A stretch of 64,000 nt of DNA from Aquabacterium soli (GCF_003933735.1 NZ_RSED01000016.1:30219-94218), one strand, 5' to 3'. Positions 8,586 to 18,498 are shown, numbered from the stretch's first letter. A program made the numbers and translations. The notes: generated by a model from the sequence alone, not told the origin.

Positions 8586-8995
8586 GCACCCCACTGGGCC
8601 AGCTCAACCGCTTCGACCGCCTCGGCCGCGGCCTGGGCCAGCCCATCGCGCCCGATGCACAAGGCCGACTGCCCGTGGTGGACGGGCCCGAGAAGGTGCG
8701 CCAATCGATCTTCACCATCCTGGACACGGAACCCGGCGAGCGCGTGATGAGGCCGGATTTCGGCTGCGGACTGCGCCGCTACCTGATGCAGCCCAACAGC
8801 CCGGCCACGCGCGCCGGCATCGCCCGCGACATCGGCAATGCTCTGTCGCGCTGGGAAAGCCGCATCAAGGTGATGGACGTGGCCGTGAACACGACCGACG
8901 ACCGCGCCACCGTGCTGATCGAGATCCGCTACGCGCACGTGCTCGATGGCCGCCAGGACATCCTCGTCTACCCCTTCTACCTGGAGCAGGCCTGA
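8582..8995 (+). CDS. Baseplate wedge protein, GPW/gp25 family
   Basis: A 137-residue protein with the gp25/W signature: KVRQSIFTILDTEPGERVMR, then PDFGCGLRRYLMQPN, and a closing strand pair (ATVLIEIRYAHVLDG, DILVYPFYL). The EPGER(V/L) motif and the PDFGC block are diagnostic of the family. gp25 proteins sit at the base of the sheath and seed sheath assembly on the baseplate; the fold is lysozyme-like but non-catalytic in contractile systems. The ATG at 8582 overlaps the previous stop (ATGA); an in-frame ATG at 8558 would lie deeper within the upstream gene. Matches Afp9 in function and size. Confidence 0.94.
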   Translation: MSTPLGQLNRFDRLGRGLGQPIAPDAQGRLPVVDGPEKVRQSIFTILDTEPGERVMRPDFGCGLRRYLMQPNSPATRAGIARDIGNALSRWESRIKVMDVAVNTTDDRATVLIEIRYAHVLDGRQDILVYPFYLEQA

Positions 8996-9011
8996 CGGGC
9001 CCGGGCACACC

Positions 9012-11276
9012 ATGCCGTTGATCACCCCCATCCTCGACGACCGCGGTTTCGAGGACCTGTTCACCGAGCTGCGCAACCGCATCCCGGTCTACAACCCGCA
9101 GTGGACGGACCACCAGGACAGCGATCCCGGCATCACCCTGCTGCAGCTCTTCGCCTACCTGGGCGAGGGCCTGCAGTTCCGCTTCAACCAGATCCCCGAG
9201 GCCACGCAGCTGGCCTTCCTCAAGCTGCTCGATCTGCCCTTGCGCGGCGCCCGTCCGGCCACGGCCCTGCTGCGTGCCGGCAGCGACGTGCCCCAGGGCG
9301 TGGTCGTGTACGCGGGCGATCAGCTCAGGTCGGGCAAGACCGTCTTCACCGTCACGCAGGACGCCACCGTGTGGCCCCTGGACAGCGTGGCCGTGGCCCG
9401 CCGCCGCCTGGTGGCCGGTGACCAGCCCGAGCAGGTGCTGGCCTTCATGGCCGGCCTCGATCCCGAGCTCAAGACCACGGTGCAGGGCAGCATCGACGCG
9501 CTCAAGCAGGCCCAGGGCACGCTGGAGGCCGTGGCCCCCTACGAGATCCTCACGCTGGGATCGGACGGCCAGTCGCCCCCGCTGGATTTCAGCGACACGG
9601 TCGATGGCTGCGTGTGGGTCGCCGTGCTCAAGAACCCCAAGGCGATCACGGATCCGGCCACCGACCTGCAGCGCGAGAAGGGCAAGCCCCTGCCGCTGAG
9701 CCTGGGCTTCTCGCCTGCCGCCTGGTTCCCCGACATCGACCAGGCCGGCCAGTGCGGCGAGGGCGCCGGCCCGTCGCTGTGGTGGCAGGCCTCGCTGGCC
9801 GCACCGGCGCGCGATGGCGGCCCTGACTACCAGCCGCTGCGCGTGTCGGGCGATACATCGCAGGGCTTCACGCGCCAGGGCGTGGTGCGCCTGGAGCTGC
9901 CCTCCGACCTGGCCCCGCTGGGCGTGCCCGTGGCGCCGCCGGGCCTGGCTGGCACCGGCGACTACCCCCCCGAGCTGGACGACGAGCAGGCCGACCGCCT
10001 GTGGTTCTGGCTGCGCGCGTGGCGGGCCGATGGCAGCCGCATCGGCCCGGTGCAGCTGCTCACGCTCAACCCGCTGGCGGTGGTGCAGAGCATCACCGCC
10101 TCGCCGGAGTTGCTGGGATCGGGCAGCGGCCAGCCCGACCAGGTCTTCCAGCTGGCGTACGCGCCCGTGCTGGCCGATGCCGCCGACCCGGTGCGCCTGC
10201 AGGTGGAGGAGAGCGGGGTGTGGACCGACTGGGCCCAGGCCGACACGCTCGATGCCAGCACGCCGGATGATCGGCACTTCACGCTCGATGCCGAAGCCGG
10301 CACCGTGCGTTTCGGCGAGCGCTTCCCACAGCTGGGTGAGCGTGTGCGTGTCAACCGCTACCGCTGGGGCGGCGGCGCCTCGGGCAATGTGCCCGCCGGG
10401 GCCATCGACAAGTGGGGCGATGTGCTGCAGGGCCCCGTGCCTGCGCCGCCGCTCAAGCGGCCCGGCCAGGTGGCCCTCACGGTGCTCAACCCGCTGCCTG
10501 CGCAAGGTGGCATCGACAGCGAAAGCCTGGACGCGGCGCTGCAGCGCATCCCGTCGGAGTTGCGGCGCAACCGCCGTGCCGTCACACGCAGCGATTTTGC
10601 CGAGCTGGCCCTGCAGACGCCCACCGTCAGCCTGGGCCGCGCCGAATGCCTGCCCCTGTTCCACCCGCCCAGCAAGAGCGCCAAGCCTGGCAACGTGAGC
10701 GTGGTGGTCTGGCCCGAACGTGACCCGGTGCACCCCGAGGCGCCATTGCCTGATGCGCTGGAGATCGGTCAGGTCTGTGCCTGGCTGGACCAGTGGCGCC
10801 TCGTCACCACCGAGCTGCACGTGATCCCGCCCACCTACCAGCGCATCGCCGTGGCCGTGGCCGTGCAGGTTCAGGAGGGCTATGGCCTGGACGCCGTGCG
10901 CGACTGGATCGGCACCCTGCTGCGCCAGTACCTGGCCCCGCTGCCCCCGCACGGCCCCGAGGGCCGCGGCTGGCCGCTGGGCCGCCGCGTGCTGGCCCGC
11001 GAGCTGGAAGGGGTCGTCATGCAGGTCGAGGGCGTGTCCTATGTGCAATCGCTGCGCCTGGACCGCGAGGTGCCGCCGCCTGCAGGCAGCCCTGAAGGCA
11101 GCGCACCGTCGTGGTCGTCCATCGACGTGCTGACCTTGCCCGAGTGGGTGCTGCCCCACCTGGCCGCCGTCACCGTGGTGGACGAGGCCACGGCCCTGCC
11201 CGCACCGGGCCAGAACATCAGCCCGCCCCCGGGCACGCCACCCGTGCCTGTGCCGGTGCTGCGCGACGAATGCTGA
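9012..11276 (+). CDS. Baseplate J-like protein (gp6/Afp11-like)
   Basis: A 754-residue baseplate protein. The N-terminus carries FEDLFTELRNRIPVYNPQW, then TDHQDSDPGITLLQLFAYLGE and LQFRFNQIPEATQLAFLKLL, the hallmark of eCIS baseplate J proteins. The middle has a variable domain. The C-terminal half has the J-core motifs VRFGERFPQLGERVRVNRYR, RWGGGASGNVPAGAI and the RRNRRAVTRSDFAELAL block. In Afp/PVC particles this wedge protein forms most of the hexagonal baseplate. It follows gp25 after 16 bases, the canonical order. The preferred start is the ATG at 9012, which gives the conserved MPLITPILDDRGFEDL opening. Confidence 0.9.
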   Translation: MPLITPILDDRGFEDLFTELRNRIPVYNPQWTDHQDSDPGITLLQLFAYLGEGLQFRFNQIPEATQLAFLKLLDLPLRGARPATALLRAGSDVPQGVVVYAGDQLRSGKTVFTVTQDATVWPLDSVAVARRRLVAGDQPEQVLAFMAGLDPELKTTVQGSIDALKQAQGTLEAVAPYEILTLGSDGQSPPLDFSDTVDGCVWVAVLKNPKAITDPATDLQREKGKPLPLSLGFSPAAWFPDIDQAGQCGEGAGPSLWWQASLAAPARDGGPDYQPLRVSGDTSQGFTRQGVVRLELPSDLAPLGVPVAPPGLAGTGDYPPELDDEQADRLWFWLRAWRADGSRIGPVQLLTLNPLAVVQSITASPELLGSGSGQPDQVFQLAYAPVLADAADPVRLQVEESGVWTDWAQADTLDASTPDDRHFTLDAEAGTVRFGERFPQLGERVRVNRYRWGGGASGNVPAGAIDKWGDVLQGPVPAPPLKRPGQVALTVLNPLPAQGGIDSESLDAALQRIPSELRRNRRAVTRSDFAELALQTPTVSLGRAECLPLFHPPSKSAKPGNVSVVVWPERDPVHPEAPLPDALEIGQVCAWLDQWRLVTTELHVIPPTYQRIAVAVAVQVQEGYGLDAVRDWIGTLLRQYLAPLPPHGPEGRGWPLGRRVLARELEGVVMQVEGVSYVQSLRLDREVPPPAGSPEGSAPSWSSIDVLTLPEWVLPHLAAVTVVDEATALPAPGQNISPPPGTPPVPVPVLRDEC

Positions 11277-11293
11277 AGGGCTGAAGAACCACC

Positions 11294-13432
11294 ATGAGGC
11301 TCACCCCTGATTCCGGCACCCTCCTGATGCGCGGCCGCGCGCACTGGCTGCGGGGAGCGTTCATGGACACCACGCTGGCCGACGACATCGTCACGCTGGC
11401 GCCGGCCGTGCCGCCCGTGTCCAACGCTCCTGCGCCGCCCGCGGCACCCTGGGCCGGCCTGGCTTTCGACGCGCATTGCCGTCTGTTCCATGCCCTGCCC
11501 ACGCCAAGTGCGATCGAGTATGTGCTGTGGGGCGCGACCACGCAGCTGGGCGTGCACGACGTGGCGCCACACCCCTTCACCGTCACCGGCCCAGAGACGG
11601 AAGACAACGGCCAGCCCTTGCCCGGGGCCGACCTGCCGCTGCGCCCCGAGGCCCTGGCCGCGGGCGAGCAGGACCTGCTCTACGTGGCCGATCCGGACCG
11701 CCCCGCCATCTGGGTGGTCGACACCTGGAAGCAGGAGGTCACGCGCCGCATCGACATGGGCCAGGCGCCGCTGGACCTGGCCTCGTGCGGCGGCGATGTC
11801 TTCGTGCTGCTGGCCGACGGCAGCACCTGGCAACTCGCACCCTGCGAGGAGCCGCGCCGCCTGCCCTGGCCGCAGATCGCAGGCGCCGCGCGCCTGACGG
11901 TGGCGCGTGGCGTGGACGGACGCCGCCTGGCCTGGGTGCTGGCCGCGCCGGGCACGCCGAACGCCCGCCTGTATGCACTGCACCTCGACGATCCCAAGCC
12001 CTACGCCGTGCCCGATGCCCGCGACCTGCTGGCCGGTGAGGACGATGCCGAGTTCGGCACTCTGCTGGTGCTGGCCATGCGCCCGGGCGACGAGTTTGTG
12101 CGCCTGCGCTGGCGGGGCAAGCAGCCGGCGCTGCTGCCGGGCCTGAGCGCGCCCTTCTACGATGGGGCCGCCATTGCTTTGGCGCCCGATGGCCGCGTGG
12201 CCTACTGGACATCACAAGGCCTGCGCCACGCCGCGCCGGCCCGCGCGCACTACAAGCCCCGCGGCGTGCTGATGGGCCACGCGCTGGACAGCGGCCAGGA
12301 CCAGACCACCTGGGGCCGCGTGCTGATCGAGGCCTGCCTGCCCGCCGGCACGCAGCTGCGCCTGTGGACCTTCACCCGCGACGACATCGACCATGACGAC
12401 CCCTGGCCGCGCATGCCCCCGGCCGGCCAGGCGCTCAGCGACATCGCCCTGCCGGGGGACACCCCGCTGCCATCCAGCTACACCTGGCTGCAACAGGCTG
12501 GCGAGCCTGCACGGCTTCACCGCGATGATTCGCAGCGCCCGCTGAGCCGCCCCGTGGCCGAGGGCTTTGCCCTGTACGAGGCGCCGGTGCTGGCGCCGCC
12601 CGGCCGCTTCCTGTGGCTGGTGTTCGAGCTGACCGGCACCCGGGGCAAGAGCCCGCGCCTGCGCAGCGCCCGGGTGGATTACCCCGGCCACAGCCTGCTG
12701 CGCCAGCTGCCGCGAACCCTGTGGCGCGAGCCCGCAGCCCGTGATTTCCTGTACCGCTTCCTGATGCCGATGGCCGCCATGCTGGACGAGTGGGATGGCG
12801 TGTCCAGCCAGCGCCACCGCCTGCTGGATGGCCGCATCGCACCGGGCGAAGCCTTGCCCTGGCTGGCTTCCTTCATGGGCCTGGCGATGGACCCGTGCTG
12901 GCCCGAGGCCGTGCAGCGCGCGATGGTGCGCGAGGCCGCGCCGCTGTTCCGCACGCGTGGCACCGTGCCCAGCCTGCGCCGCATGATCGAGATCCTGAGC
13001 GAGGGTGCCGAGGTCATCATCCTGGAACACTTCCGCCTGCGCGGCGGCGGGGTGGCGGGCAACCCGCAGGTCAACCAGTCGCAGGCCGTGCTGGGCGTGG
13101 GGTTCCGGGTGGGCGGACTGCTCGGAGAGCCCGAGTCCAGGCCCATGGCGGATGCCGGCCCGGTGGATTTCGACGGCCACGCACACCGCTTCACCGTGAC
13201 CGTGGTGGCCGCGCTGAGCGATGCGCAACTGGCCTGTGTGCGCCGCCTGATCGAGGTGCATAAACCCGCGCACACGGCCTTCGAGGTGTGCACGGCCCGC
13301 AGCGGCATACGCGTCGGCCTGGGCTCGCAGGTGGGCATGGGCACGGTGGTGGGCGCCTCGGGCGGCTTCCAGCCCGCAGTGGTCGGCCCGGCCGCGCTCG
13401 GTCACGGCTTCGTGCTGGGAGGCCGGCCATGA
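11294..13432 (+). CDS. Baseplate/tail protein (phage tail protein I-like, Afp12 position)
   Basis: A 712-residue protein. Residues ~1-410 contain repeated aromatic and Asp-rich strands (LLYVADPDRPAIWVVDTWKQ, VFVLLADGSTWQLA, GRVAYWT) suggestive of a beta-propeller-like region. Residues ~450-600 match the phage tail protein domain found with baseplate J (FLYRFLMPMAAMLDEWDGV, LPWLASFMGLAMDPCWPE, APLFRTRGTVPSLRRMIEI). The C-terminal ~100 residues include FTVTVVAALSDAQLACVRRL and PAHTAFEVC, typical of the end of the same family, then a Gly-rich tail. It lies directly after baseplate J and overlaps the next gene by ATGA. By order and domain it occupies the Afp12 slot. Confidence 0.85.
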   Translation: MRLTPDSGTLLMRGRAHWLRGAFMDTTLADDIVTLAPAVPPVSNAPAPPAAPWAGLAFDAHCRLFHALPTPSAIEYVLWGATTQLGVHDVAPHPFTVTGPETEDNGQPLPGADLPLRPEALAAGEQDLLYVADPDRPAIWVVDTWKQEVTRRIDMGQAPLDLASCGGDVFVLLADGSTWQLAPCEEPRRLPWPQIAGAARLTVARGVDGRRLAWVLAAPGTPNARLYALHLDDPKPYAVPDARDLLAGEDDAEFGTLLVLAMRPGDEFVRLRWRGKQPALLPGLSAPFYDGAAIALAPDGRVAYWTSQGLRHAAPARAHYKPRGVLMGHALDSGQDQTTWGRVLIEACLPAGTQLRLWTFTRDDIDHDDPWPRMPPAGQALSDIALPGDTPLPSSYTWLQQAGEPARLHRDDSQRPLSRPVAEGFALYEAPVLAPPGRFLWLVFELTGTRGKSPRLRSARVDYPGHSLLRQLPRTLWREPAARDFLYRFLMPMAAMLDEWDGVSSQRHRLLDGRIAPGEALPWLASFMGLAMDPCWPEAVQRAMVREAAPLFRTRGTVPSLRRMIEILSEGAEVIILEHFRLRGGGVAGNPQVNQSQAVLGVGFRVGGLLGEPESRPMADAGPVDFDGHAHRFTVTVVAALSDAQLACVRRLIEVHKPAHTAFEVCTARSGIRVGLGSQVGMGTVVGASGGFQPAVVGPAALGHGFVLGGRP

Positions 13433-14985
13433 GCGGTGATGACCTGCGCATCGCCCGGCTGCGCGGCCATCTGCGCAGTGCGCAGCCCTTGTCCGAACAG
13501 GATCTGCGCCGCTGGCGTGAGACCGTGCAGGACGCGGGCATGCCGGACCTGGCCCTGGACGTGAGCGATCCCGAGGAATGGCTGCTGATCCGCCACCTGG
13601 AGGTGGCCATGCACTGGCGCCCCGATGGCCCCCGTGCCGAGGCCGGCCAGGACTGGGCCCAGGCCCTGCAGGGCGCTGTGCGGGCCTTGATGGCCGACCC
13701 CGCGCATGCCGATGTGGTGCGCTACCGGGGGCGCCGCCAGGCCTTGTCCGACCTGATCTACCGCAGTGCCCTGGGCGAGACCCGGCGCCAGTGGGCCTGG
13801 CACCGCATGGGCTGGCTCGATGGCCTGTCGATGGGCGCCTCACGCGCCTTGTCGCAAGGCCTGGGGCACCTGCGCGGCCAACCGGGCTGGGTGTGGCCGC
13901 TGCTGCGCCAGTGGGTGGCGGCCGAGCCGTCCACGGGGGCACTCACCGCGCTGCTGCATGTGGTGCCCGCGGCCGAATGGCAGGGCTGGCTGGGCACCTG
14001 CATGGCCAGCCGGGGCTATGCGGTGCTGCAGTGGCGTGGGGGCCCGGCGCACCAGCGCGCTGGCTGGCAGATGCCCATGCCAGCCGCAGGCGGGCAGGCC
14101 CTCTCCAGCCAAGATGACCTGGCCTGGCCTGCGCTCAACACCGATGCGCAGGTGCTCTCAGGATGGCTGGCGGCACGGCCCTGGCTGGCGTCCTCGCACG
14201 GTGAGGTGCTGGCCGTGTTGATGGCGGCCGTGGCCTGGCCGGACCAGGGCAGCGGCATCGGGTTGCTGCGCCAGCGCCTGGACGCGGCCTGGCGCGTGGT
14301 GGCGGGCAAGGGCGCGGCGCCACCGGCCCTGGGGCGTGAAACACCAATGGCGTCCGGCTGGGCGGCGAGTCCGCCTACGCGCGCGGCCAACACGGAAGGT
14401 GCTTCGCCGCGCCACGTACCGCCAGACCAGGCGCAGGCGCGACAGGCCGCGCAACAGGCGGTGCCTGACACGCCCGATGAGCTGCCGGCCGCCCCGGCCT
14501 TGCCGGAGGGCGACCAATGGCTGCCCACCTCATGGGCCGGTGCGCTCTTCTGGCTGCGTGCGCTCGAGGCGCCGGGCGTGCTCGAAGAGCTGATGGGCCC
14601 CACCCACGGCGAGGGTGCCGACTCGCGAGGGCACGCCCTGGCCGCGCTGGCCACCGCGCTGGGCGTGCCCGCCCAGGATGCCGCGATACGCGCCTTCGTG
14701 GGCGGTGTGTTCCCTCAAGGGGTGCCGCAACCCGGCTTGATGCAGGCTGCCCGTTCGCAGGCGGCGCGTTGGGCCTCCTGGCTGGACGAGGTCGCCCCGG
14801 AGCTGGCCGAACCGCGCCTGCGCACCGTGTGCCAGAGGCCGGGCCGCCTGCGTTTCGAGCCCGGCTGGATCGAGCTGCACCTGTCGCTGGACCAGGTCGA
14901 CACCCGCATCCGGCGCCTGGGGCTGGACCTGGACCCGGGTTACCTGCCCTGGCTGGGCTGCGTGCTGAGGATCCGCTATGAATGA
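13429..14985 (+). CDS. Conserved eCIS protein of unknown function, upstream of the ATPase
   Basis: A 518-residue protein starting at the ATGA overlap (ATG 13429) and ending eight bases into the ATPase gene. It has no enzymatic signature. The N-terminal ~240 residues are helical and Trp-rich. Residues ~290-360 are a low-complexity linker. The C-terminal ~150 residues carry WAGALFWLRALEAPGVLEEL and close with WIELHLSLDQVDTRIRRLGL, then DLDPGYLPWLGCVLRIRY, a pattern seen in proteins that precede the ATPase in other eCIS clusters. This is the slot occupied by the tape measure (Afp14) in Afp, but the length and composition are not those of a classical coiled-coil ruler. It could be a tape-measure relative or an assembly factor; this stays unresolved. 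Confidence 0.78.
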   Translation: MSGDDLRIARLRGHLRSAQPLSEQDLRRWRETVQDAGMPDLALDVSDPEEWLLIRHLEVAMHWRPDGPRAEAGQDWAQALQGAVRALMADPAHADVVRYRGRRQALSDLIYRSALGETRRQWAWHRMGWLDGLSMGASRALSQGLGHLRGQPGWVWPLLRQWVAAEPSTGALTALLHVVPAAEWQGWLGTCMASRGYAVLQWRGGPAHQRAGWQMPMPAAGGQALSSQDDLAWPALNTDAQVLSGWLAARPWLASSHGEVLAVLMAAVAWPDQGSGIGLLRQRLDAAWRVVAGKGAAPPALGRETPMASGWAASPPTRAANTEGASPRHVPPDQAQARQAAQQAVPDTPDELPAAPALPEGDQWLPTSWAGALFWLRALEAPGVLEELMGPTHGEGADSRGHALAALATALGVPAQDAAIRAFVGGVFPQGVPQPGLMQAARSQAARWASWLDEVAPELAEPRLRTVCQRPGRLRFEPGWIELHLSLDQVDTRIRRLGLDLDPGYLPWLGCVLRIRYE

Positions 14986-17086
14986 ACCGGCACGCCATGA
15001 TCTGAACCCGTCCACGGACGCCACCGCCGCGCTGCGCCTGCACACCCGCCATGCGCTGGCCGATGTGGCGCGACGCCTGGCCCGCAGCCTCGCCGCGCGC
15101 TTGATGCCTTCGCCTGCCGCCGTGGGGGCCGGCCAGGGCGCTGACGATCTGGCGCAGGCCTTGCGCTTCGTGGATGACTACGAGGCCAGCCTGCCCCGCT
15201 TGCCCGTGGAGGCCGCCTGGCCTGAACACCATCCATTGAACCGCCTGTCGCAACTGCCCTCTGCAGGGCAGCCGCCTTCCTCCCGTGTGCTGGTGGACCT
15301 GGTGCTGCTGGCCTGCCTGCCCGAGGCCCACGAAGGGCTGGCCACGCTGTGTCGCCTGGTGCACCCGGCCCAGCAACCCTGGCCCACGGCGGCCCTGGCC
15401 CTGCACTGGCTGGAGCATGAGGCCGGCGCCGACGTGGATGCCTGCACCACGCGCGATGCCATCGAAGACCTGCTGTGCCACGGCCCGCTGGCCCGCCTGG
15501 GCCTGCTCAGGCTGGAGGGCGACGGCCCCTGGCATGGCCGCACGCTGCGCGCGGCGCCCTTCGTGTGGGCGGCCCTGACCGGCCGTGCCCCGGCGGGCGA
15601 CGACGCCCGTTTGGCCGTGGGCTATTCGCAGGTGCCCGGGCTGGAAGCCTGGCTGGCGCAGGCCGATGTGCGCCAGGCCGTGCTGGCCCTGCAGCGTGGC
15701 CTGCCCTGCCAGGTGCTGCTGGTGGGCGGCGACGCCGCCATGCGCCACACCCGCGCCCGCGCACTGCTGGGCGCCGCGCACACCAGCGCCGTGCTGGCAC
15801 CGCTCGACGAGGCCGACACGGCCCAGCGAGAGAATCGCATCGCCCAGGCCCTGGCCGCGGCCTGGCTCTACCAGTCCTGCCTGTGGCTGGAGGATCGGCA
15901 CAGCGAAACAGCCGACACACCCACGACCACGGGCGATGACCAGCCCACCCTGGCCCAGGCCCTGCCCATCATCACCTCGGCCGCGTCCGAGCGCCGCTGC
16001 CCGGTGCTTGATCTGCCGCAGATCCGCCTGTCCGTGCAGCCCCTGGCCGCGGTGGCCCGCCGCGCACTGTGGCAGGCACTGCTGCCGCAGCTGGGAGACC
16101 AGGTGCCGCAGTTGGCCGCGCGCTACCCCATCGAGCCTGACGATGCGCGTGACGTGGTCCGCGACCTGTCGCTGCGCCAGCGCCTGCAGGGCCACCCACT
16201 GGCACTCGACGATGTGGGCGCCTGCGTGCGCGCCCGCACCGCCTGGCATGCGCGCCCCGGCATCAGCCGCGTGCTGCCGCAGGCCGACTGGTCTGCGCTG
16301 CTGCTGCCGCCTGCGGCCATCGAGCCGCTGCAGGCGGCGGTGCGCCGCGTGACGCAGCAGATCACCGTGCTGGACGACTGGGGCTTCGCCCAGGGCCGCA
16401 CCGGGCGCCGCGGCGTGCGCATGCTGTTCTACGGCCCGCCCGGCACGGGCAAGACCCTGGCCGCCGAAGTGATGGCCCGCGCCCTGGGCGTGGACCTGCT
16501 GGTGGTCGACCTCTCGGCCCTGGTCTCCAAGTACATCGGCGAAACCGAGAAGAACCTGGCCGCCGTGTTCGACGTGGCCGAGCGCTCACGGGCTTTGCTG
16601 CTGTTCGACGAGGCCGACGCGCTGTTCGGCAAGCGCACCGATGCCCAGGATGCCCACGACCGCTACGCCAACATGGAGACGGCCTACCTGCTGCAGCGGC
16701 TGGAGCGCTACGAAGGGGTGGCCGTGCTCACCACCAACCTGCGCGGCCAGCTCGACAAGGCCTTCACGCGCCGCTTCGAGACCATCGTCGAGTTCGCCGA
16801 GCCCGACGCCGTCGTGCGCGAGGCCTTGTGGCGGCTGCACCTGCCAGCCGCCGCCCCCCTGGCGCCCGATGTGAACCTGCGCGAGCTGGCCGAGTGGTAC
16901 GCCATCGCGGGGGCCCAGATCAAGAACGCCGCGCTGGCGGCCGCTTTCCTGGCCGCCTCAGCGCAGGAGCGCATTGCACAGCGCCATTTCCTCTGGGCCA
17001 TCGAACGCGAGTTCGACAAGGCCGGCCGTGCCCACCCGGGCTTTCCATCGCAGCACGCACCCGACCCCGACAGGAGCACCGCATGA
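14978..17086 (+). CDS. AAA+ ATPase of the contractile injection system (Afp15-like)
   Basis: A 702-residue AAA+ protein. The C-terminal ATPase domain has Walker A GPPGTGKT at residues ~486-493, Walker B LLLFDEADALFGKR (Asp544, Glu545), sensor-1 VLTTNL and an arginine-finger region AFTRRFETIVEF. The KYIGETEKNL pore-loop-2-like helix is typical of FtsH/Cdc48-type single-ring ATPases in eCIS loci. The N-terminal ~370 residues are helical with a degenerate second ATPase-like portion (VLLVGGDAAMRHTRARAL). In Afp, Afp15 is needed for particle assembly; it is the most reliable marker that separates eCIS from phage tails. The start ATG 14978 overlaps the previous gene by eight bases, and the stop overlaps the next start (ATGA). 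Confidence 0.93.
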   Translation: MNEPARHDLNPSTDATAALRLHTRHALADVARRLARSLAARLMPSPAAVGAGQGADDLAQALRFVDDYEASLPRLPVEAAWPEHHPLNRLSQLPSAGQPPSSRVLVDLVLLACLPEAHEGLATLCRLVHPAQQPWPTAALALHWLEHEAGADVDACTTRDAIEDLLCHGPLARLGLLRLEGDGPWHGRTLRAAPFVWAALTGRAPAGDDARLAVGYSQVPGLEAWLAQADVRQAVLALQRGLPCQVLLVGGDAAMRHTRARALLGAAHTSAVLAPLDEADTAQRENRIAQALAAAWLYQSCLWLEDRHSETADTPTTTGDDQPTLAQALPIITSAASERRCPVLDLPQIRLSVQPLAAVARRALWQALLPQLGDQVPQLAARYPIEPDDARDVVRDLSLRQRLQGHPLALDDVGACVRARTAWHARPGISRVLPQADWSALLLPPAAIEPLQAAVRRVTQQITVLDDWGFAQGRTGRRGVRMLFYGPPGTGKTLAAEVMARALGVDLLVVDLSALVSKYIGETEKNLAAVFDVAERSRALLLFDEADALFGKRTDAQDAHDRYANMETAYLLQRLERYEGVAVLTTNLRGQLDKAFTRRFETIVEFAEPDAVVREALWRLHLPAAAPLAPDVNLRELAEWYAIAGAQIKNAALAAAFLAASAQERIAQRHFLWAIEREFDKAGRAHPGFPSQHAPDPDRSTA

Positions 17087-18471
17087 GCACCCTGACCCAA
17101 TACTGGATCGACGAAGCCATCCGCCTGGACCTGGCCCTGGGCGCTGTCCGCACTGACAGCGGCAGCGCGCGCCTGGCGCAGGCCAGCGCGCAGGCGCAAC
17201 ACCGCATCGCCTCGGACGCCGTGAGGCTGGCCTCCGACACCGTGGCCCTGGCGCGCAAGGCCCTGGCCGGCATCCCCACACCCGCCGATGGCGATCCGCT
17301 GCTGCTGGCCATGAGCCAGGCCCTGATCGCCTGGCACGAGGCCCTGCACACCCAGGCCAGCACCGACCTGGCCCTGCAGACGGCCAAGGCCGAGGTGGAG
17401 CGCCTGCAGGCCCTGCAAGCCGCGCTTGAACTGGCGCTGGCCGAGGCGCGCAGCGCGCAGCAGCTTGAAAGCAAGGCCGCCCTGCAGCGCGCCACGGCCA
17501 TCGCGGCGCTCGAGGCCGGTGGCCGCTGGGCCACACTGGCGGCCGATGCGGCCCAGGCCCTGAGCGCGTCCGAAGCCGGTGCGCGTGCCCGCGTGGAGGG
17601 AGAGTTCCCCACCCACGCCACCGCCAGCAAGAACTTCCTGGCACGGGTGCGCGCCCGCCGCGCGCTGGTGCTGGACAGCGCCAGCCAGGCACAGGACGTG
17701 GCCAACGCCAGTGCCACGGCCAGCACGGCCGCCTTGACGCAGGCCCAGCGCCAGTTCGACCAGGCCTGGCAGGCCGTGCGCGCGCTGGTCGACACCGCCC
17801 CGCGCCTGGCCGATGACCGCGACACCTTGGTCCGCCTGGCCGCGCTGCCGGCAGCACACCCCGCCGCTCCGGCCAGTTACCCGATCCTCACCCCCGCCCA
17901 GCACGACGAGCTCTTTGATGCCTCGCTCAAATCCGCGCGCGAAGCGGCCCTGGTCAAGCTGACCGCCGCCGACGAGGCCGAGAAGGACTGGCGCCTGGCG
18001 CAGGCCACCTACGACAAGGCCTTGAACGTCGCCCTCAAGGCGAACCCGGGCAAGACCGTGGACGATCTCAACGGTGCCGAGGTCAAGACCGAGTTCGATG
18101 CGCTGGTCGCCAAGACCGAGGCGCGCGCCACCAAGCGCGCCGAACTCACCGCCGATCCCGCGGCCTACGCCATCTTGCAGGCCTGGTTCGCCGCCGTGCC
18201 CGAGCTGCTGTGGGACACCCTCGACCAGCTCGACAACGCCATCGCGCGCCTCCTGGTGTTCAAGGGGGCGCCCACGCCGGCCCAGCGCCTGCAGGACCTG
18301 GCCGCGCGCGAGACCGACCTGGTCAACGCGCTGAGCGCCGCGCGCCTGGCGGCCCGCACCCAGCGCATCGCCGAGCAGGCGGCGTTGCGGGCGCTGGGCC
18401 ATTGGCAGGCCGAGCAGGCCACGGCCGCGCGCCGCGCCAAGGCGGCCTCGCGTGACACCGCACCCCTGTAG
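17083..18471 (+). CDS. Ala-rich helical protein, possible coiled coil, eCIS operon
   Basis: A 462-residue protein coupled to the ATPase gene by ATGA. It is dominated by Ala, Leu, Gln, Glu and Arg in long helical heptad-like runs (for example AKAEVERLQALQAALELALA) and has no Cys. No enzymatic motif, signal peptide or membrane segment is present. A short aromatic helix pair (ILQAWFAAVPELLWDTLDQL) lies near residues 365-390. No family is recognised. Extended helical proteins in such loci can be tape measures, chaperones or coiled-coil tethers. Since no classical tape measure is visible elsewhere in the cluster, this is one candidate, but that is inference from composition only. Confidence 0.72.
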   Translation: MSTLTQYWIDEAIRLDLALGAVRTDSGSARLAQASAQAQHRIASDAVRLASDTVALARKALAGIPTPADGDPLLLAMSQALIAWHEALHTQASTDLALQTAKAEVERLQALQAALELALAEARSAQQLESKAALQRATAIAALEAGGRWATLAADAAQALSASEAGARARVEGEFPTHATASKNFLARVRARRALVLDSASQAQDVANASATASTAALTQAQRQFDQAWQAVRALVDTAPRLADDRDTLVRLAALPAAHPAAPASYPILTPAQHDELFDASLKSAREAALVKLTAADEAEKDWRLAQATYDKALNVALKANPGKTVDDLNGAEVKTEFDALVAKTEARATKRAELTADPAAYAILQAWFAAVPELLWDTLDQLDNAIARLLVFKGAPTPAQRLQDLAARETDLVNALSAARLAARTQRIAEQAALRALGHWQAEQATAARRAKAASRDTAPL

Positions 18472-18498
18472 TCCCTGCCGTTGCTGGAGCCCCAGACC

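Noticed and set aside
9000..11159. 764-residue minus-strand ORF over the baseplate J gene
   Set aside because: Shadow of the J gene; composition is His/Gly/Ala-rich with no family and no ribosome-binding site.
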